Shown one piece after another: positions 24,808-33,180 of a stretch of DNA of 64,000 nt (position 1 is its first letter; every line of letters starts with the position of its first letter). This DNA is from Sediminicola arcticus (GTDB lineage: Bacteria > Bacteroidota > Bacteroidia > Flavobacteriales > Flavobacteriaceae): NCBI RefSeq assembly GCF_040566695.1, contig NZ_JBEXAE010000003.1:1-64000 (forward strand), written 5' to 3'. Below the pieces are notes generated by a model. It saw only the letters and a program-made list of their open reading frames with translations. It had not been told where the DNA came from and ran no database searches. The translations under genes were made by a program, and so were the position numbers.

Positions 24808-25293
24808 ATGAGTACAGCGATAATTAGGGAAATCCAACCCCAAGACAATAAGCAAGTTGCATCTGTTATCAGACAGGTATTGATAGATTTGGGAGTGCCT
24901 AAGGTAGGTACGGCATATGCGGATAAAGCTTTAGACCACATGTATGAGAATTATAATGTTCCCAAAGCAAGTTATTTTGTGGTTGAAGAAAATAACAAGA
25001 TCATAGGTTGTGCTGGAGTTGCCCAGTTGGAGAATTATGATGGTAATGTTTGTGAATTGCAGAAGATGTATTTTACAGAAGAGGCTAGGGGAAGAGCGTT
25101 GGGAGCCCAAATGATGAATACCTGTCTTATCCAGGCACGTGAATTTGGTTTTGAGAAATGTTATCTGGAAACTATGCCGTTTATGGAGGATGCACAAAAG
25201 CTCTATAAAAAAACTGGTTTTCAATATATAGACGCACCAATGGGTGATACGGGGCATTATTCTTGTCCAGTTTGGATGTTGTTAGAACTATAG
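24808..25293 (+). CDS. GNAT family N-acetyltransferase
   Basis: A 161-residue GNAT acetyltransferase. It has the expected order of motifs: an N-terminal IREIQPQDNKQVASVIRQVL, a central LQKMYFTEEARGRALGAQMM with the acetyl-CoA loop (about residues 88-106), and LYKKTGFQYID near the C-terminus. The acceptor is unknown. The gene is divergent from ribD and followed after six bases by prmC, so the two are probably cotranscribed. Its function may nevertheless be unrelated to release-factor methylation. Confidence 0.87.
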   Translation: MSTAIIREIQPQDNKQVASVIRQVLIDLGVPKVGTAYADKALDHMYENYNVPKASYFVVEENNKIIGCAGVAQLENYDGNVCELQKMYFTEEARGRALGAQMMNTCLIQAREFGFEKCYLETMPFMEDAQKLYKKTGFQYIDAPMGDTGHYSCPVWMLLEL

Positions 25294-25299
25294 AAGAAG

Positions 25300-26148
25300 A
25301 TGCTATTAAAAGAGATAAAGCACATTTTCCATGCAGAACTCGATGGTGTTTATCCAAAGGGAGAAGTGGATAGTTTCTTTTACCTTATGATTGAGCATTA
25401 TTTAAGCTTACAACGATTTGTGTTGGCCCTGGAACCAAATACTATAGTGTCTAAGGAAGAGGAACAACCCTTGTTTGATGGATTGAGCCAGTTGAAATTG
25501 CAAAAACCCATACAATATATTCTTGGAGTTGCTCATTTCATGGATATGGAGTTTAAGGTTGATGAGAATGTTTTAATTCCAAGACCAGAGACTGAAGAAT
25601 TGGTTCGTTGGATTTTAGAGCAGGAGAAGAAGCAAGGTGAATTGAAGATCTTGGATATAGGCACAGGAAGTGGATGTATTGCCATTGCCCTGGCAAAAAA
25701 TTTACCAAATGCAAAAGTGTTCGCCTTGGATATTTCTGCCGCATCTATTGCTGTTGCGAAAGAAAATGCTATCAAAAATCAGGTATCTGTAGAATTTATA
25801 AAAGCAGACATCCTTCAACTCGAGAAGTTAGAGATTCGGTTTGATGTTATAGTTTCCAATCCGCCTTATGTACGAGAGCTTGAGAAAAAAGTGATGAACG
25901 CTAATGTTACTGATCACGAACCAGCGCATGCCCTATTTGTTTCCAATGAAAATCCTCTTTTATTTTATAAGAAAATTTCAGAATTTGCTGTTATACATTT
26001 AAATGAAGGCGGCAATCTTTACTTTGAGATCAATCAGTACCTAGGAAATGAAACCATCCAACTTATCAAAAAGATTGGATTTTCTGACCTGCAGCTACGT
26101 AAGGATATGTTTGGAAATGATAGAATGCTAAAAGGAAAACTTCTCTGA
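25300..26148 (+). CDS. prmC: Peptide chain release factor N5-glutamine methyltransferase
   Basis: PrmC (HemK), 282 residues, methylates the glutamine of the GGQ motif in release factors and so speeds translation termination. The N-terminal helical domain is followed by a Rossmann methyltransferase domain with LDIGTGSGCIAIAL (about 118-131) and the catalytic NPPY at residues 187-190. Length and motif order are those of the family. It lies six bases after an acetyltransferase gene and about 70 bases before ligA. The prfA gene, its frequent neighbour in other bacteria, is not here. Confidence 0.96.
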   Translation: MLLKEIKHIFHAELDGVYPKGEVDSFFYLMIEHYLSLQRFVLALEPNTIVSKEEEQPLFDGLSQLKLQKPIQYILGVAHFMDMEFKVDENVLIPRPETEELVRWILEQEKKQGELKILDIGTGSGCIAIALAKNLPNAKVFALDISAASIAVAKENAIKNQVSVEFIKADILQLEKLEIRFDVIVSNPPYVRELEKKVMNANVTDHEPAHALFVSNENPLLFYKKISEFAVIHLNEGGNLYFEINQYLGNETIQLIKKIGFSDLQLRKDMFGNDRMLKGKLL

Positions 26149-26220
26149 TCGCATTACAACCCAAGACCCAAAGATAAGGACATATGATAAGAATGGAAGG
26201 GTGTAAAAATAAATAGTAGA

Positions 26221-28218
26221 ATGAGTATTAAAGATAAAATTGAGGCCCTACGATTACAATTGAGGGAATACAACCATAACTATTACGTGTTGGACAATCC
26301 AACAATTTCCGATTACGAGTTCGATATTATGTTGAAGGAGTTGCGGGAATTGGAGGTTCAGCATCCAGAGTTTCACGATCCAACGTCACCAACCTTGCGT
26401 GTAGGAGGAGGTATTACCAAGTATTTTGAAACAGTGGCCCATGAGCATCGCATGTATTCTTTGGAAAATTCCTATTCCATGGAAGATTTGGAAGATTGGG
26501 AGAAGCGTATACAGAAAAATTTAGGCGACGTCCCTGTGGAATTTACCTGTGAGTTAAAATATGATGGCGCCTCTATTAGCCTGACTTATGAAAAGGGACA
26601 ATTGGTTCGCGCGGTTACCAGAGGGGATGGCTTTCAAGGAGATGATGTTACCACCAACATAAAAACTATAAAATCTGTTCCTCTGCGTTTAAAAGGGGAT
26701 TATCCTGAAAAGTTTGATATCCGTGGAGAAATCGTATTGCCATTTGAGGGCTTTGCCAAAATGAACCAAGAGCGGATAGAAAATGGGGAAGAACCATATA
26801 TGAATCCTAGGAATACGGCCTCTGGAAGTCTAAAATTACAGGATAGTGCTCTTGTTGCGCAAAGGCCATTGGAGTGTTTGTTGTATAGTATTATTGGTTC
26901 AGATCTAAAGGATTCTACACAATTTGAGGTGTTAGAGAAAACTAGGTCTTGGGGCTTTAAAGTACCAACCGTTGCAAAGGTTTGCAAGTCTACCAGCGAA
27001 GTAATGGCTTTTGTGGATTATTGGGATGTTCATCGTCACGAACTACCTTATGAAACCGATGGGGTGGTGGTAAAAGTGAATAGTCTTCAATACCAAGAAG
27101 AGCTGGGCTATACGGCCAAGTCACCAAGATGGGCCATGGCCTATAAGTTTAAGGCGGAACAGGCTTCTACTCTATTGAATGAGATAACATATCAAGTAGG
27201 TAGAACAGGGGCCATTACTCCGGTAGCTAATTTAAGCCCAGTATTACTTGCAGGAACAACCGTAAAAAGAGCCTCTTTACACAATGCTGATCAGATAGCC
27301 AAGTTGGATATCCGAAAGGGGGATACTGTTTTTGTAGAAAAAGGCGGTGAAATTATTCCAAAGATCGTTGGGGTCGATTTTAAGAAAAGACCATCGGATT
27401 CCGAACCCACGGTCTATATTGACCATTGTCCAGAATGCCATACCATATTGGAACGTTCCGAAGGGGATGCCAAGCACTATTGCACTAACTATTACGGTTG
27501 TCCTCCACAAATAACTGGGCGTATCCAGCATTATATTTCACGTAAGGCCATGGATATAGAGGGGCTAGGTGGTGAGACAGTGGAACTGTTATTTAAGGAA
27601 GGGTTGATTGAAAATTATGCAGATCTGTATGTCCTGACCAAGGAACAGATTATGCCCTTGGAGCGAATGGCAGAGAAGTCTGCCGAGAATCTGGTAAAAG
27701 GGGTTACCAAATCTATAGAAATACCCTTTGAACGTGTGCTCTTTGCTTTGGGGATAAGATTCGTTGGGGAAACGGTGGCCAAGAAATTGGCCAAAGCTTA
27801 TAAAAATATAGATGGCCTTATGTCTGCTTCGTATGATGAATTGGTGGCGGTTGATGAAATAGGGCAGGTCATAGCTGTCAGTGTTATAGAGTTTTTTCAA
27901 AATGAAAAGAATTTCGAAATTATAGAAAGGCTAAAGGACTATGGAGTGCAGTTTGAACTTTCGGCCGATAAATTGAAAAATCAGACAGAGCGGCTGAAGG
28001 GATTTACCTTTGTTGTATCTGGGGTCTTTGAGAAGGTCAGCAGGGACGAGCTTAAAAAACTAATTGAGGACAATGGTGGTAAATTAGGATCCTCCATTTC
28101 CTCTAAAACCTCTTATTTGGTAGCAGGGGATAAAATAGGCCCTAGTAAACGAATTAAGGCGGAAGGCTTAAATATTCCAATTATTTCTGAAGATGATTTC
28201 TTGGAAATGCTGTTATAA
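26221..28218 (+). CDS. ligA: NAD-dependent DNA ligase
   Basis: LigA, 665 residues, seals nicks in replication and repair using NAD+. Domains in order: the Ia helices, the adenylation domain with Lys113 in KYDG (113-116), the OB fold, a four-cysteine zinc finger beginning CPEC near residue 403, the helix-hairpin-helix repeats, and a C-terminal BRCT domain (about 590-665, LKGFTFVVSG). All expected pieces are present and the length is normal. The gene has about 70 non-coding bases upstream. It is followed 11 bases later by an interrupted small reading frame that is probably a decayed gene. Confidence 0.97.
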   Translation: MSIKDKIEALRLQLREYNHNYYVLDNPTISDYEFDIMLKELRELEVQHPEFHDPTSPTLRVGGGITKYFETVAHEHRMYSLENSYSMEDLEDWEKRIQKNLGDVPVEFTCELKYDGASISLTYEKGQLVRAVTRGDGFQGDDVTTNIKTIKSVPLRLKGDYPEKFDIRGEIVLPFEGFAKMNQERIENGEEPYMNPRNTASGSLKLQDSALVAQRPLECLLYSIIGSDLKDSTQFEVLEKTRSWGFKVPTVAKVCKSTSEVMAFVDYWDVHRHELPYETDGVVVKVNSLQYQEELGYTAKSPRWAMAYKFKAEQASTLLNEITYQVGRTGAITPVANLSPVLLAGTTVKRASLHNADQIAKLDIRKGDTVFVEKGGEIIPKIVGVDFKKRPSDSEPTVYIDHCPECHTILERSEGDAKHYCTNYYGCPPQITGRIQHYISRKAMDIEGLGGETVELLFKEGLIENYADLYVLTKEQIMPLERMAEKSAENLVKGVTKSIEIPFERVLFALGIRFVGETVAKKLAKAYKNIDGLMSASYDELVAVDEIGQVIAVSVIEFFQNEKNFEIIERLKDYGVQFELSADKLKNQTERLKGFTFVVSGVFEKVSRDELKKLIEDNGGKLGSSISSKTSYLVAGDKIGPSKRIKAEGLNIPIISEDDFLEMLL

Positions 28219-28229
28219 AAGAAGTACCT

Positions 28230-28532
28230 ATGCCAATACCTGAAAATTTAGATGTTTTTTACTTCTCATTAAAAGCAAGCGAACCTTGTCATGATTGGCC
28301 TGCAGGATTAAAGTCGATGTGGTGGGACGTAAAAGGAAATTGGGAAGCATCCCATACTATTGCCCAAGAGATATCTTCCCAGGATGGAAGTTAGATTCAT
28401 GGCTACTTGCACAGGAAAGAAGGGTACAGGTTCAATGCTGAGTATTGGTATATAGCAGCAAATAAGTTATATCCTGAAGTATCCTTGGACGAAGAGCAAA
28501 AAGAATTGGTTGCGCATTTTTTAGGTACATAA
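28230..28532 (+). pseudogene. Small gene interrupted by an in-frame TAG
   Basis: A frame starting at ATG 28230 reads 54 codons, meets TAG at 28392-28394, and then continues open in the same frame for 45 more codons to TAA at 28530-28532. Both parts look like one protein: the first is rich in Trp (LKSMWWDVKGNWEASHT) and the second contains IHGYLHRKEGYRFNAEYWY. I recall similar small proteins of about 100 residues in flavobacteria, in which the interrupted spot would read GSWIHGYLHR, so a single TGG-to-TAG change would explain it. The function is unknown to me. A real stop in a recently inactivated gene is the simplest reading, and read-through cannot be excluded. Confidence 0.75.
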
Positions 28533-28550
28533 AAATACACCTTATTTATC

Positions 28551-29023
28551 CTAGATGGGTATCCACACTTCTTCCTCGGAAAATGGATCATTGTTTTATA
28601 CCTTTCTCCCAAAACCTCAAAATGGGGTCTATTATCAAGTATATTAAGATGAGTTTGGCAACCAATCATTATAAATATGCGCCAAGGTACTGTGAAAAGT
28701 AGAAGCACTTCCTTTATGAATAAAAACGGCATATAACCCTGCAGACAGATGATATATTTCCATATTTTTGGGATGTCGATGACTTTTAATACTTCAAAAT
28801 CGGCCCACTTTTCAAATAAAGTGTTTGCCTTAAATTCTTGATAAAGAAAAGGGGCCCTATAATTCTGTAAAGAAATCAAGTCTGTGGTTGTTTTGCAATT
28901 TATTGCCTTTCTAAATGGCATAAAGTTTTGCCATAGCTCAACAGTCCTATCCTTCGAAAGGGACATAGTTAACCTATTGCAAATAAGTGTTTTGGGTGTT
29001 TCATTAACAATTCTGACTTCCAT
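28551..29023 (-). pseudogene. GyrI-like effector-binding domain protein, broken by frameshifts
   Basis: From ATG 29023 the - strand reads about 86 residues resembling a GyrI/AraC-effector domain (METPKTL-like start, LWQNFMPFR, FEKWADFEV). The continuation then changes frame three times. After IPK near 28770 a one-base loss in an A-run shifts into AGLYAVFIHKGSASTF and HIYNDWLPNSS. Near 28645 it shifts to ILDNRPHFEVLGERYK. Near 28600 it shifts to NDPFSEEEVWIPI and a stop at 28551. The rejoined order matches the family exactly, and so does a total of roughly 155 residues. The frame that simply stays open runs on into the neighbouring decayed gene and is meaningless. Loss of function is very likely. 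Confidence 0.85.
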
Positions 29024-29029
29024 TGTTAT

Positions 29030-29941
29030 CTAAACCTTAATTGATACTCCATTGACAGTTAAGTTTTTCTCAGAATCGAAATAAAAATCAATCCTGCCTA
29101 AGTTGAGACCATAACACCCTACTTGATTTACCAAAACCTGCTTTCCCTTTCTATTCTTGGCAATGGTAGGTTTTTCCAAAAAGGTATGGGTGTGCCCACC
29201 AATGATCAATTCTATATTTTCAGTACCCGCGGCCAGTTTTAGATCATCTGGACGCTCTAGGTCGTTATAGGAATACCCTAGGTGTGATAGACAGATGACC
29301 AGATCGCATTGTTCTTCCTTTTTTAAGGTATTACTTATGCTCTGGGCTATTTCTATAGGCTCCAAATAAACAGTTTCTTTATAAAGTCTTTTCGTGACCA
29401 GACCTTCCAAAGCGATTCCCAATCCGAAAACGCCAACCTTTACACCATTCAATAAGTACGTTGTATAGGGTTTTACTTGGCCATCCATTATGGTATTTGT
29501 AAAATCATAATTAGCAGAGAGGAACTGGAATTTGGCATTGGGAAGTTGTGCGTATAACCCTTCAATACCATTATCAAAATCGTGGTTACCAATGGTGGCA
29601 GCATCGTATTTGAGCATGCTCATTAATTTAAATTCTAACTCACCACCATAAAAATTAAAATAGGGGGTGCCTTGGAATATATCCCCTGCGTCTAGTAGAA
29701 GTGTATTGGGATTCTCATTTCTTATCTGTTCTACCAATGTGGCCCGTCGTGCTAGCCCTCCGAGGTTCGGATATTCAGAATGATTTGTTGGAAACGGGTC
29801 AATATGACTGTGCACATCGTTTGTGTGTAAGATGGTGATATGTTTTAAGGCTAGGCTTTCACAGGATGTTAAGCTTAAACCTCCTAAGCCAACAAAAGCA
29901 GAGGTAGCAGCGGTACGGGTCAAAAATTTTCTTCTTTCCAT
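29030..29941 (-). CDS. 5'-nucleotidase N-terminal (metallophosphatase) domain protein
   Basis: A 303-residue metallophosphoesterase corresponding to the catalytic half of bacterial 5'-nucleotidase (UshA-like). Metal-site motifs are present: TNDVHSHIDP, DAGDIFQGTP, GNHDFDNG and GGHTHTF. I chose the ATG at 29941, which begins MERRKFLTRTA, a likely twin-arginine signal ending in a lipobox (SLTSC), so export as a lipoprotein is expected. An in-frame ATG 27 bases upstream would overlap the previous gene. That previous gene, one base away, encodes the matching C-terminal domain, so the enzyme is split in two. The substrate is probably nucleotides or related phosphoesters. Confidence 0.88.
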   Translation of the reverse strand: MERRKFLTRTAATSAFVGLGGLSLTSCESLALKHITILHTNDVHSHIDPFPTNHSEYPNLGGLARRATLVEQIRNENPNTLLLDAGDIFQGTPYFNFYGGELEFKLMSMLKYDAATIGNHDFDNGIEGLYAQLPNAKFQFLSANYDFTNTIMDGQVKPYTTYLLNGVKVGVFGLGIALEGLVTKRLYKETVYLEPIEIAQSISNTLKKEEQCDLVICLSHLGYSYNDLERPDDLKLAAGTENIELIIGGHTHTFLEKPTIAKNRKGKQVLVNQVGCYGLNLGRIDFYFDSEKNLTVNGVSIKV

Positions 29942-29942
29942 A

Positions 29943-30707
29943 TTACTTTGCTTGAACAAATCTGTCATCTACCAAGGGGATGATAGTGTCCATTTTACTT
30001 ATGTAATCTATCATAGCATTTCTCAATAAGTAATCCGTTTCTGTAATGCCAATATTATTTTTGAAAAAATTCATATTATCACCCCCATTGGCTAAATAAT
30101 TGGATGTGGCAATGAAGTAAGAACGGTCTTCATCAAAGGGTTTGCCTTTTATATTAACCGAATATAAACTTCCTTTGCTATCTAGCTTAATCTGAATCCC
30201 AGACATTGGATGAGGCTGATGCGCTTGTATTAAAAAAGCAATAAGTTCCCTTACAGATTTGGCGGAAAGTTGAACAACAACAATTGTGTTTTCAAAAGGC
30301 ATTACCTGGTACATGTTCCTTGCAGTTACATTCCCTTTGGAAACCTCCGCTCGGATACCCCCCCGGTTTAAAATTGCAAAATCTATTTCGTTGTTGGTTC
30401 TTTTTTTAAAGATGGGCCCAGCTTCAGAAATTACGATGTCTGCCATGAAATTGCCGGCACTCGTATTTAGGGGACCATCTTTTGAACTAAAGGTGGCTGT
30501 TGCATATGCAAGGGTACTGTCTAACACTTCGTCTATACGATTTCTATAAGGCTTTACAAACTGATCAATAGAATCTACGGCTTTAATACGGTTAGTGATG
30601 GGAATTTGCTTACTCTCAATCTTAAATAGAGTAGGCGGGTGCTGTTGGCAGGACATGAAGACCCCAATTGTTATAATTATAACAAAATGTTGTATTTTTA
30701 AATTCAT
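29943..30707 (-). CDS. 5'-nucleotidase C-terminal domain lipoprotein
   Basis: A 254-residue predicted lipoprotein (signal to about residue 20, lipobox FMSC) that corresponds to the substrate-binding C-terminal half of 5'-nucleotidases. Typical pieces are GDGP-like KDGPLNTSAGNFMADIV, NRGGIRAEVSKGNVT, MPFENTIVVVQLS and YLANGGDNM. It has no metallophosphatase motifs of its own. The gene lies directly upstream of the catalytic-domain gene with one base between them, so the two halves are probably made together and assemble on the membrane. The order is reversed relative to the single-chain enzyme (C-half gene first). It is divergent from DUF6913, with a 22-base palindrome in between. Confidence 0.88.
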   Translation of the reverse strand: MNLKIQHFVIIITIGVFMSCQQHPPTLFKIESKQIPITNRIKAVDSIDQFVKPYRNRIDEVLDSTLAYATATFSSKDGPLNTSAGNFMADIVISEAGPIFKKRTNNEIDFAILNRGGIRAEVSKGNVTARNMYQVMPFENTIVVVQLSAKSVRELIAFLIQAHQPHPMSGIQIKLDSKGSLYSVNIKGKPFDEDRSYFIATSNYLANGGDNMNFFKNNIGITETDYLLRNAMIDYISKMDTIIPLVDDRFVQAK

Positions 30708-30746
30708 TATACTACGTATCTTCGTATGAGTTTTATTTGGATATTA

Positions 30747-30768
30747 TTTACATTTGTACAAATGTAAA
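30747..30768. promoter_or_regulatory. Perfect 22-base palindrome with -7 boxes on both strands
   Basis: The half-site TTTACATTTGT (30747-30757) is followed by its exact reverse complement. Because it is symmetrical it carries TACATTTG, a TAnnTTTG match, on the + strand (30749-30756) and on the - strand (30766-30759). The + strand box is 17 bases before the DUF6913 ATG and the - strand box is 51 bases before the nucleotidase gene. No good -33 TTG was seen on either side. A repressor binding here would block both directions. Confidence 0.65.
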
Positions 30769-30773
30769 AATAC

Positions 30774-31310
30774 ATGTTTTTAGGGGCTATAATTAATAAA
30801 TTTAAACATAAGTCTGGACAAAAATTTCTCAAAAGGGAATTAGGCAAGACAAGGCAGCGGATAGATAGAAAAAAAGGAGTTAGAACTATTGGTTGTATTG
30901 TTAATTTGGATCAGTTTGATAATGTAAAAGTATTTAATGATTTAATAAATGAACTATCCCTACAACCTAACGCAATTCAAGTAATTGGTTACAAGGAAGA
31001 ATACAATAAAAATTCTCCATACGCCACACCTATGTTTTCAGATAGGGATTTGGGATGGGGCGGCGAGATCCAAAATGGATATGCACAGGAGTTTTTGAGT
31101 AAGGAATTTGATTTGCTAATTAATTATTATACTGAAGATAAATTATTGTTACAATTAATGACATTACATACCAAGGCGAGATTGAATGTTGGTTTTGGAG
31201 AAGTTGATAAAGATTTAAATGATTTAATATTGAATACTTCCATAAAGGACTTTACTATTTTTAAAAAAGAACTCAAGAAGTATTTATTTATTCTTAACGA
31301 AATTAAATGA
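30774..31310 (+). CDS. DUF6913 domain protein
   Basis: A 178-residue cytosolic protein resembling DUF6913, a family of unknown function found in flavobacteria. It has a basic N-terminus (KFKHKSGQKFLKRELGKTRQRIDRKK read in parts), a hydrophobic strand (RTIGCIVNL), and conserved FSDRDLGWGG and EFDLLINYY segments. Its stop overlaps the dapA start (ATGA), so the two are translationally coupled. In flavobacteria this neighbour of dapA seems stable, which hints at a housekeeping role. I cannot name a reaction. A 22-base palindrome ends five bases before its start. Confidence 0.78.
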   Translation: MFLGAIINKFKHKSGQKFLKRELGKTRQRIDRKKGVRTIGCIVNLDQFDNVKVFNDLINELSLQPNAIQVIGYKEEYNKNSPYATPMFSDRDLGWGGEIQNGYAQEFLSKEFDLLINYYTEDKLLLQLMTLHTKARLNVGFGEVDKDLNDLILNTSIKDFTIFKKELKKYLFILNEIK

Positions 31311-32200
31311 TGGAACAGTTGCAGGGAACGGGAGTAGCATTGGTCACCCCGTTTAGAAAAGATTTTTCTGTGGATACGGAAGCATTGGAAAGAATAGTTA
31401 AATTTTGTATTGCTGGTGGTATTGATTATTTAGTGGTACTGGGTACAACAGGAGAATCAGTTACCTTGAGTAAATCTGAAAAGCAACTTGTGATCCATAC
31501 GATTGTTTCTGCAAATGCAGGAAGGTTACCATTGGTCCTCGGTGTTGGTGGGAATAATACCGTTGCATTGGTAGAAGAACTTCAACAATCAGATTTAAGT
31601 GATTTTGAAGCTATTCTATCTGTTTCACCATATTATAATAAACCCACACAAGAAGGAATATACGAACATTTTAAAGCACTATCCCAAGCCTCACCTAAGC
31701 CCATTATATTGTATAATGTTCCTGGGAGAACGGGTAGTAATATGTTGCCGGCAACAACCTTGAGGTTGGCCCATGAATTTGAAAATATCGTGGCCATTAA
31801 GGAAGCTTGTGGAGATATTTCCCAGATTATGCAGATCATAAAAGAAAGTCCAAAAGGGTTTCAGGTTATTTCTGGTGATGATATAACAGCCTTACCATCA
31901 GTGCTTTCGGGTGGGGCTGGTGTAATATCTGTATTGGGCCAAGGGATACCTGCTGAATATTCTAAAATGATAAGACTTGGAATGGATGGCCGGGTAAAAG
32001 AAGCTTATAGCCTTCATTACGAAATGATGGATGCTATGTCGCTTATCTTTATGGAGGGTAATCCAGCAGGGATTAAAGCCATCTTTGAATCCTTAAAACT
32101 TTCTACTGCCGTAGTGCGTTTGCCCTTAATAGAAGCTACTTCTGAACTCAAAGGAAAAATTGACACATTCTTAAAGTCTTTTTTAAAAGTTAATGTGTAA
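31307..32200 (+). CDS. dapA: 4-hydroxy-tetrahydrodipicolinate synthase
   Basis: DapA, 297 residues, condenses pyruvate with aspartate semialdehyde as the first step towards diaminopimelate and lysine. Hallmarks are VALVTPF-like ALVTPFRKDFSVD, GTTGES (about 46-51), Tyr136 in YNVPGRTG, and the Schiff-base Lys165 in AIKEACGD. The ATG at 31307 overlaps the DUF6913 stop. A second ATG directly after it is an alternative start of no consequence. With dapF at 15.2 kb, two steps of this pathway lie in the window but in separate operons. Confidence 0.96.
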   Translation: MMEQLQGTGVALVTPFRKDFSVDTEALERIVKFCIAGGIDYLVVLGTTGESVTLSKSEKQLVIHTIVSANAGRLPLVLGVGGNNTVALVEELQQSDLSDFEAILSVSPYYNKPTQEGIYEHFKALSQASPKPIILYNVPGRTGSNMLPATTLRLAHEFENIVAIKEACGDISQIMQIIKESPKGFQVISGDDITALPSVLSGGAGVISVLGQGIPAEYSKMIRLGMDGRVKEAYSLHYEMMDAMSLIFMEGNPAGIKAIFESLKLSTAVVRLPLIEATSELKGKIDTFLKSFLKVNV

Positions 32201-32333
32201 TAGCTCTTTGGTATCTAGTAATTCCCCTGAGTAATCTTTGCAACGTTAAAACTTCGCTAAATAATGCAATAAAGTAGGTCTTAGAACTATTTTAGCCTGT
32301 GAAAAAATGTTTTTTATATCCGTTTAGAATCGT

Positions 32334-32341
32334 TAATTTTG
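32334..32341 (+). promoter_or_regulatory. -7 element of bamD (TAATTTTG)
   Basis: Exact TAnnTTTG match. Transcription would start close to 32346, which makes an ATG there unlikely to be used and favours the ATG at 32358 for bamD. No clear -33 TTG. Confidence 0.5.
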
Positions 32342-32357
32342 CAGAATGTTTTTAAAA

Positions 32358-33167
32358 ATGAAGCAGTTTTTATTCCTTTTAGGATTTATAATTTTATTTA
32401 GCTCTTGTAGTGAGTACCAGAAGGTGCTTAAGAATGAGGACACTTCGGCAAAATACGAACTGGCCGAAAAGTTATACAATGAAGGAGAGTATAACAAAGC
32501 AAACAGATTACTGGAACAGATTGCACCAAAATATGTTGGAAAACCTCAGGGAGAACGGGTTATGTTCTTTTTTGCAGATTCTTATTTTAAAATTGGTGAT
32601 TTTAATTTAGCAGGGTATCAGTTTGAGCGATTTATTAAATCGTATCCTAAAAGCGAAAAATTACAAGAGGCGGCCTTTCTTGGAGCACAAAGTTATTACG
32701 AACTTTCTCCTAAATATTCATTGGATCAAACGGATACGGATAAAGCATTGGTTAAACTTCAAAATTTCATCAATACCTATCCAGAATCAACATTTTTTGA
32801 GAGAGCCAATATTATGGCTAAGGAACTGACCACTAAAAAAGAAAAGAAAGCTATAGAAATTGTGGCCCAATATAATAAGATAAGTGCTTTTGATTTTAGT
32901 TTTCTGACACCTGCAATTAGTGGTGCTGAAAACTTTTTGTCAGATTTTCCTGGTTCCATTTACAGGGAAGATGCTTTATTTTACAAATTAAATGCTTCTA
33001 CCAATTTTGCGATGAACAGTTTTGATTCGAAAAAGTCAGATAGATTACAAGAAGCCAAAGTTGCCTACAATAATTTAAAGAAGTATTATCCTGAGTCAAA
33101 GTACCTGAAGAAGGCGGATGATATGTTGCGAACAATAAATAAAGAATTAGAAAATTTTTCCAAATAA
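32358..33167 (+). CDS. bamD: Outer-membrane assembly lipoprotein BamD
   Basis: BamD, 269 residues, a lipoprotein of the BAM complex that helps insert beta-barrel proteins into the outer membrane. The N-terminus is a signal peptide with lipobox FSSC (Cys17). The rest consists of TPR-like helical repeats, including YELAEKLYNEGEYNKA, FFADSYFKIGDFNLA and FIKSYPKSEKLQEAA. I chose the ATG at 32358. An ATG 12 bases earlier would fall at the expected transcription start. The genes rpoZ, coaBC, porD and recN follow on the same strand with short gaps, an arrangement usual in flavobacteria. Confidence 0.93.
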   Translation: MKQFLFLLGFIILFSSCSEYQKVLKNEDTSAKYELAEKLYNEGEYNKANRLLEQIAPKYVGKPQGERVMFFFADSYFKIGDFNLAGYQFERFIKSYPKSEKLQEAAFLGAQSYYELSPKYSLDQTDTDKALVKLQNFINTYPESTFFERANIMAKELTTKKEKKAIEIVAQYNKISAFDFSFLTPAISGAENFLSDFPGSIYREDALFYKLNASTNFAMNSFDSKKSDRLQEAKVAYNNLKKYYPESKYLKKADDMLRTINKELENFSK

Positions 33168-33180
33168 AAATACTTTCACC

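Noticed and set aside
28392..28394. Pyrrolysine or suppressor read-through at the TAG
   Set aside because: No pyl genes are in the window and this phylum is not known to me to use pyrrolysine; a single point mutation explains it more simply.
28403..29023. A 206-codon open frame that could be called a novel protein
   Set aside because: Only its first part is coding. The rest is out-of-frame reading of a broken GyrI-like gene and then antisense of another decayed gene.
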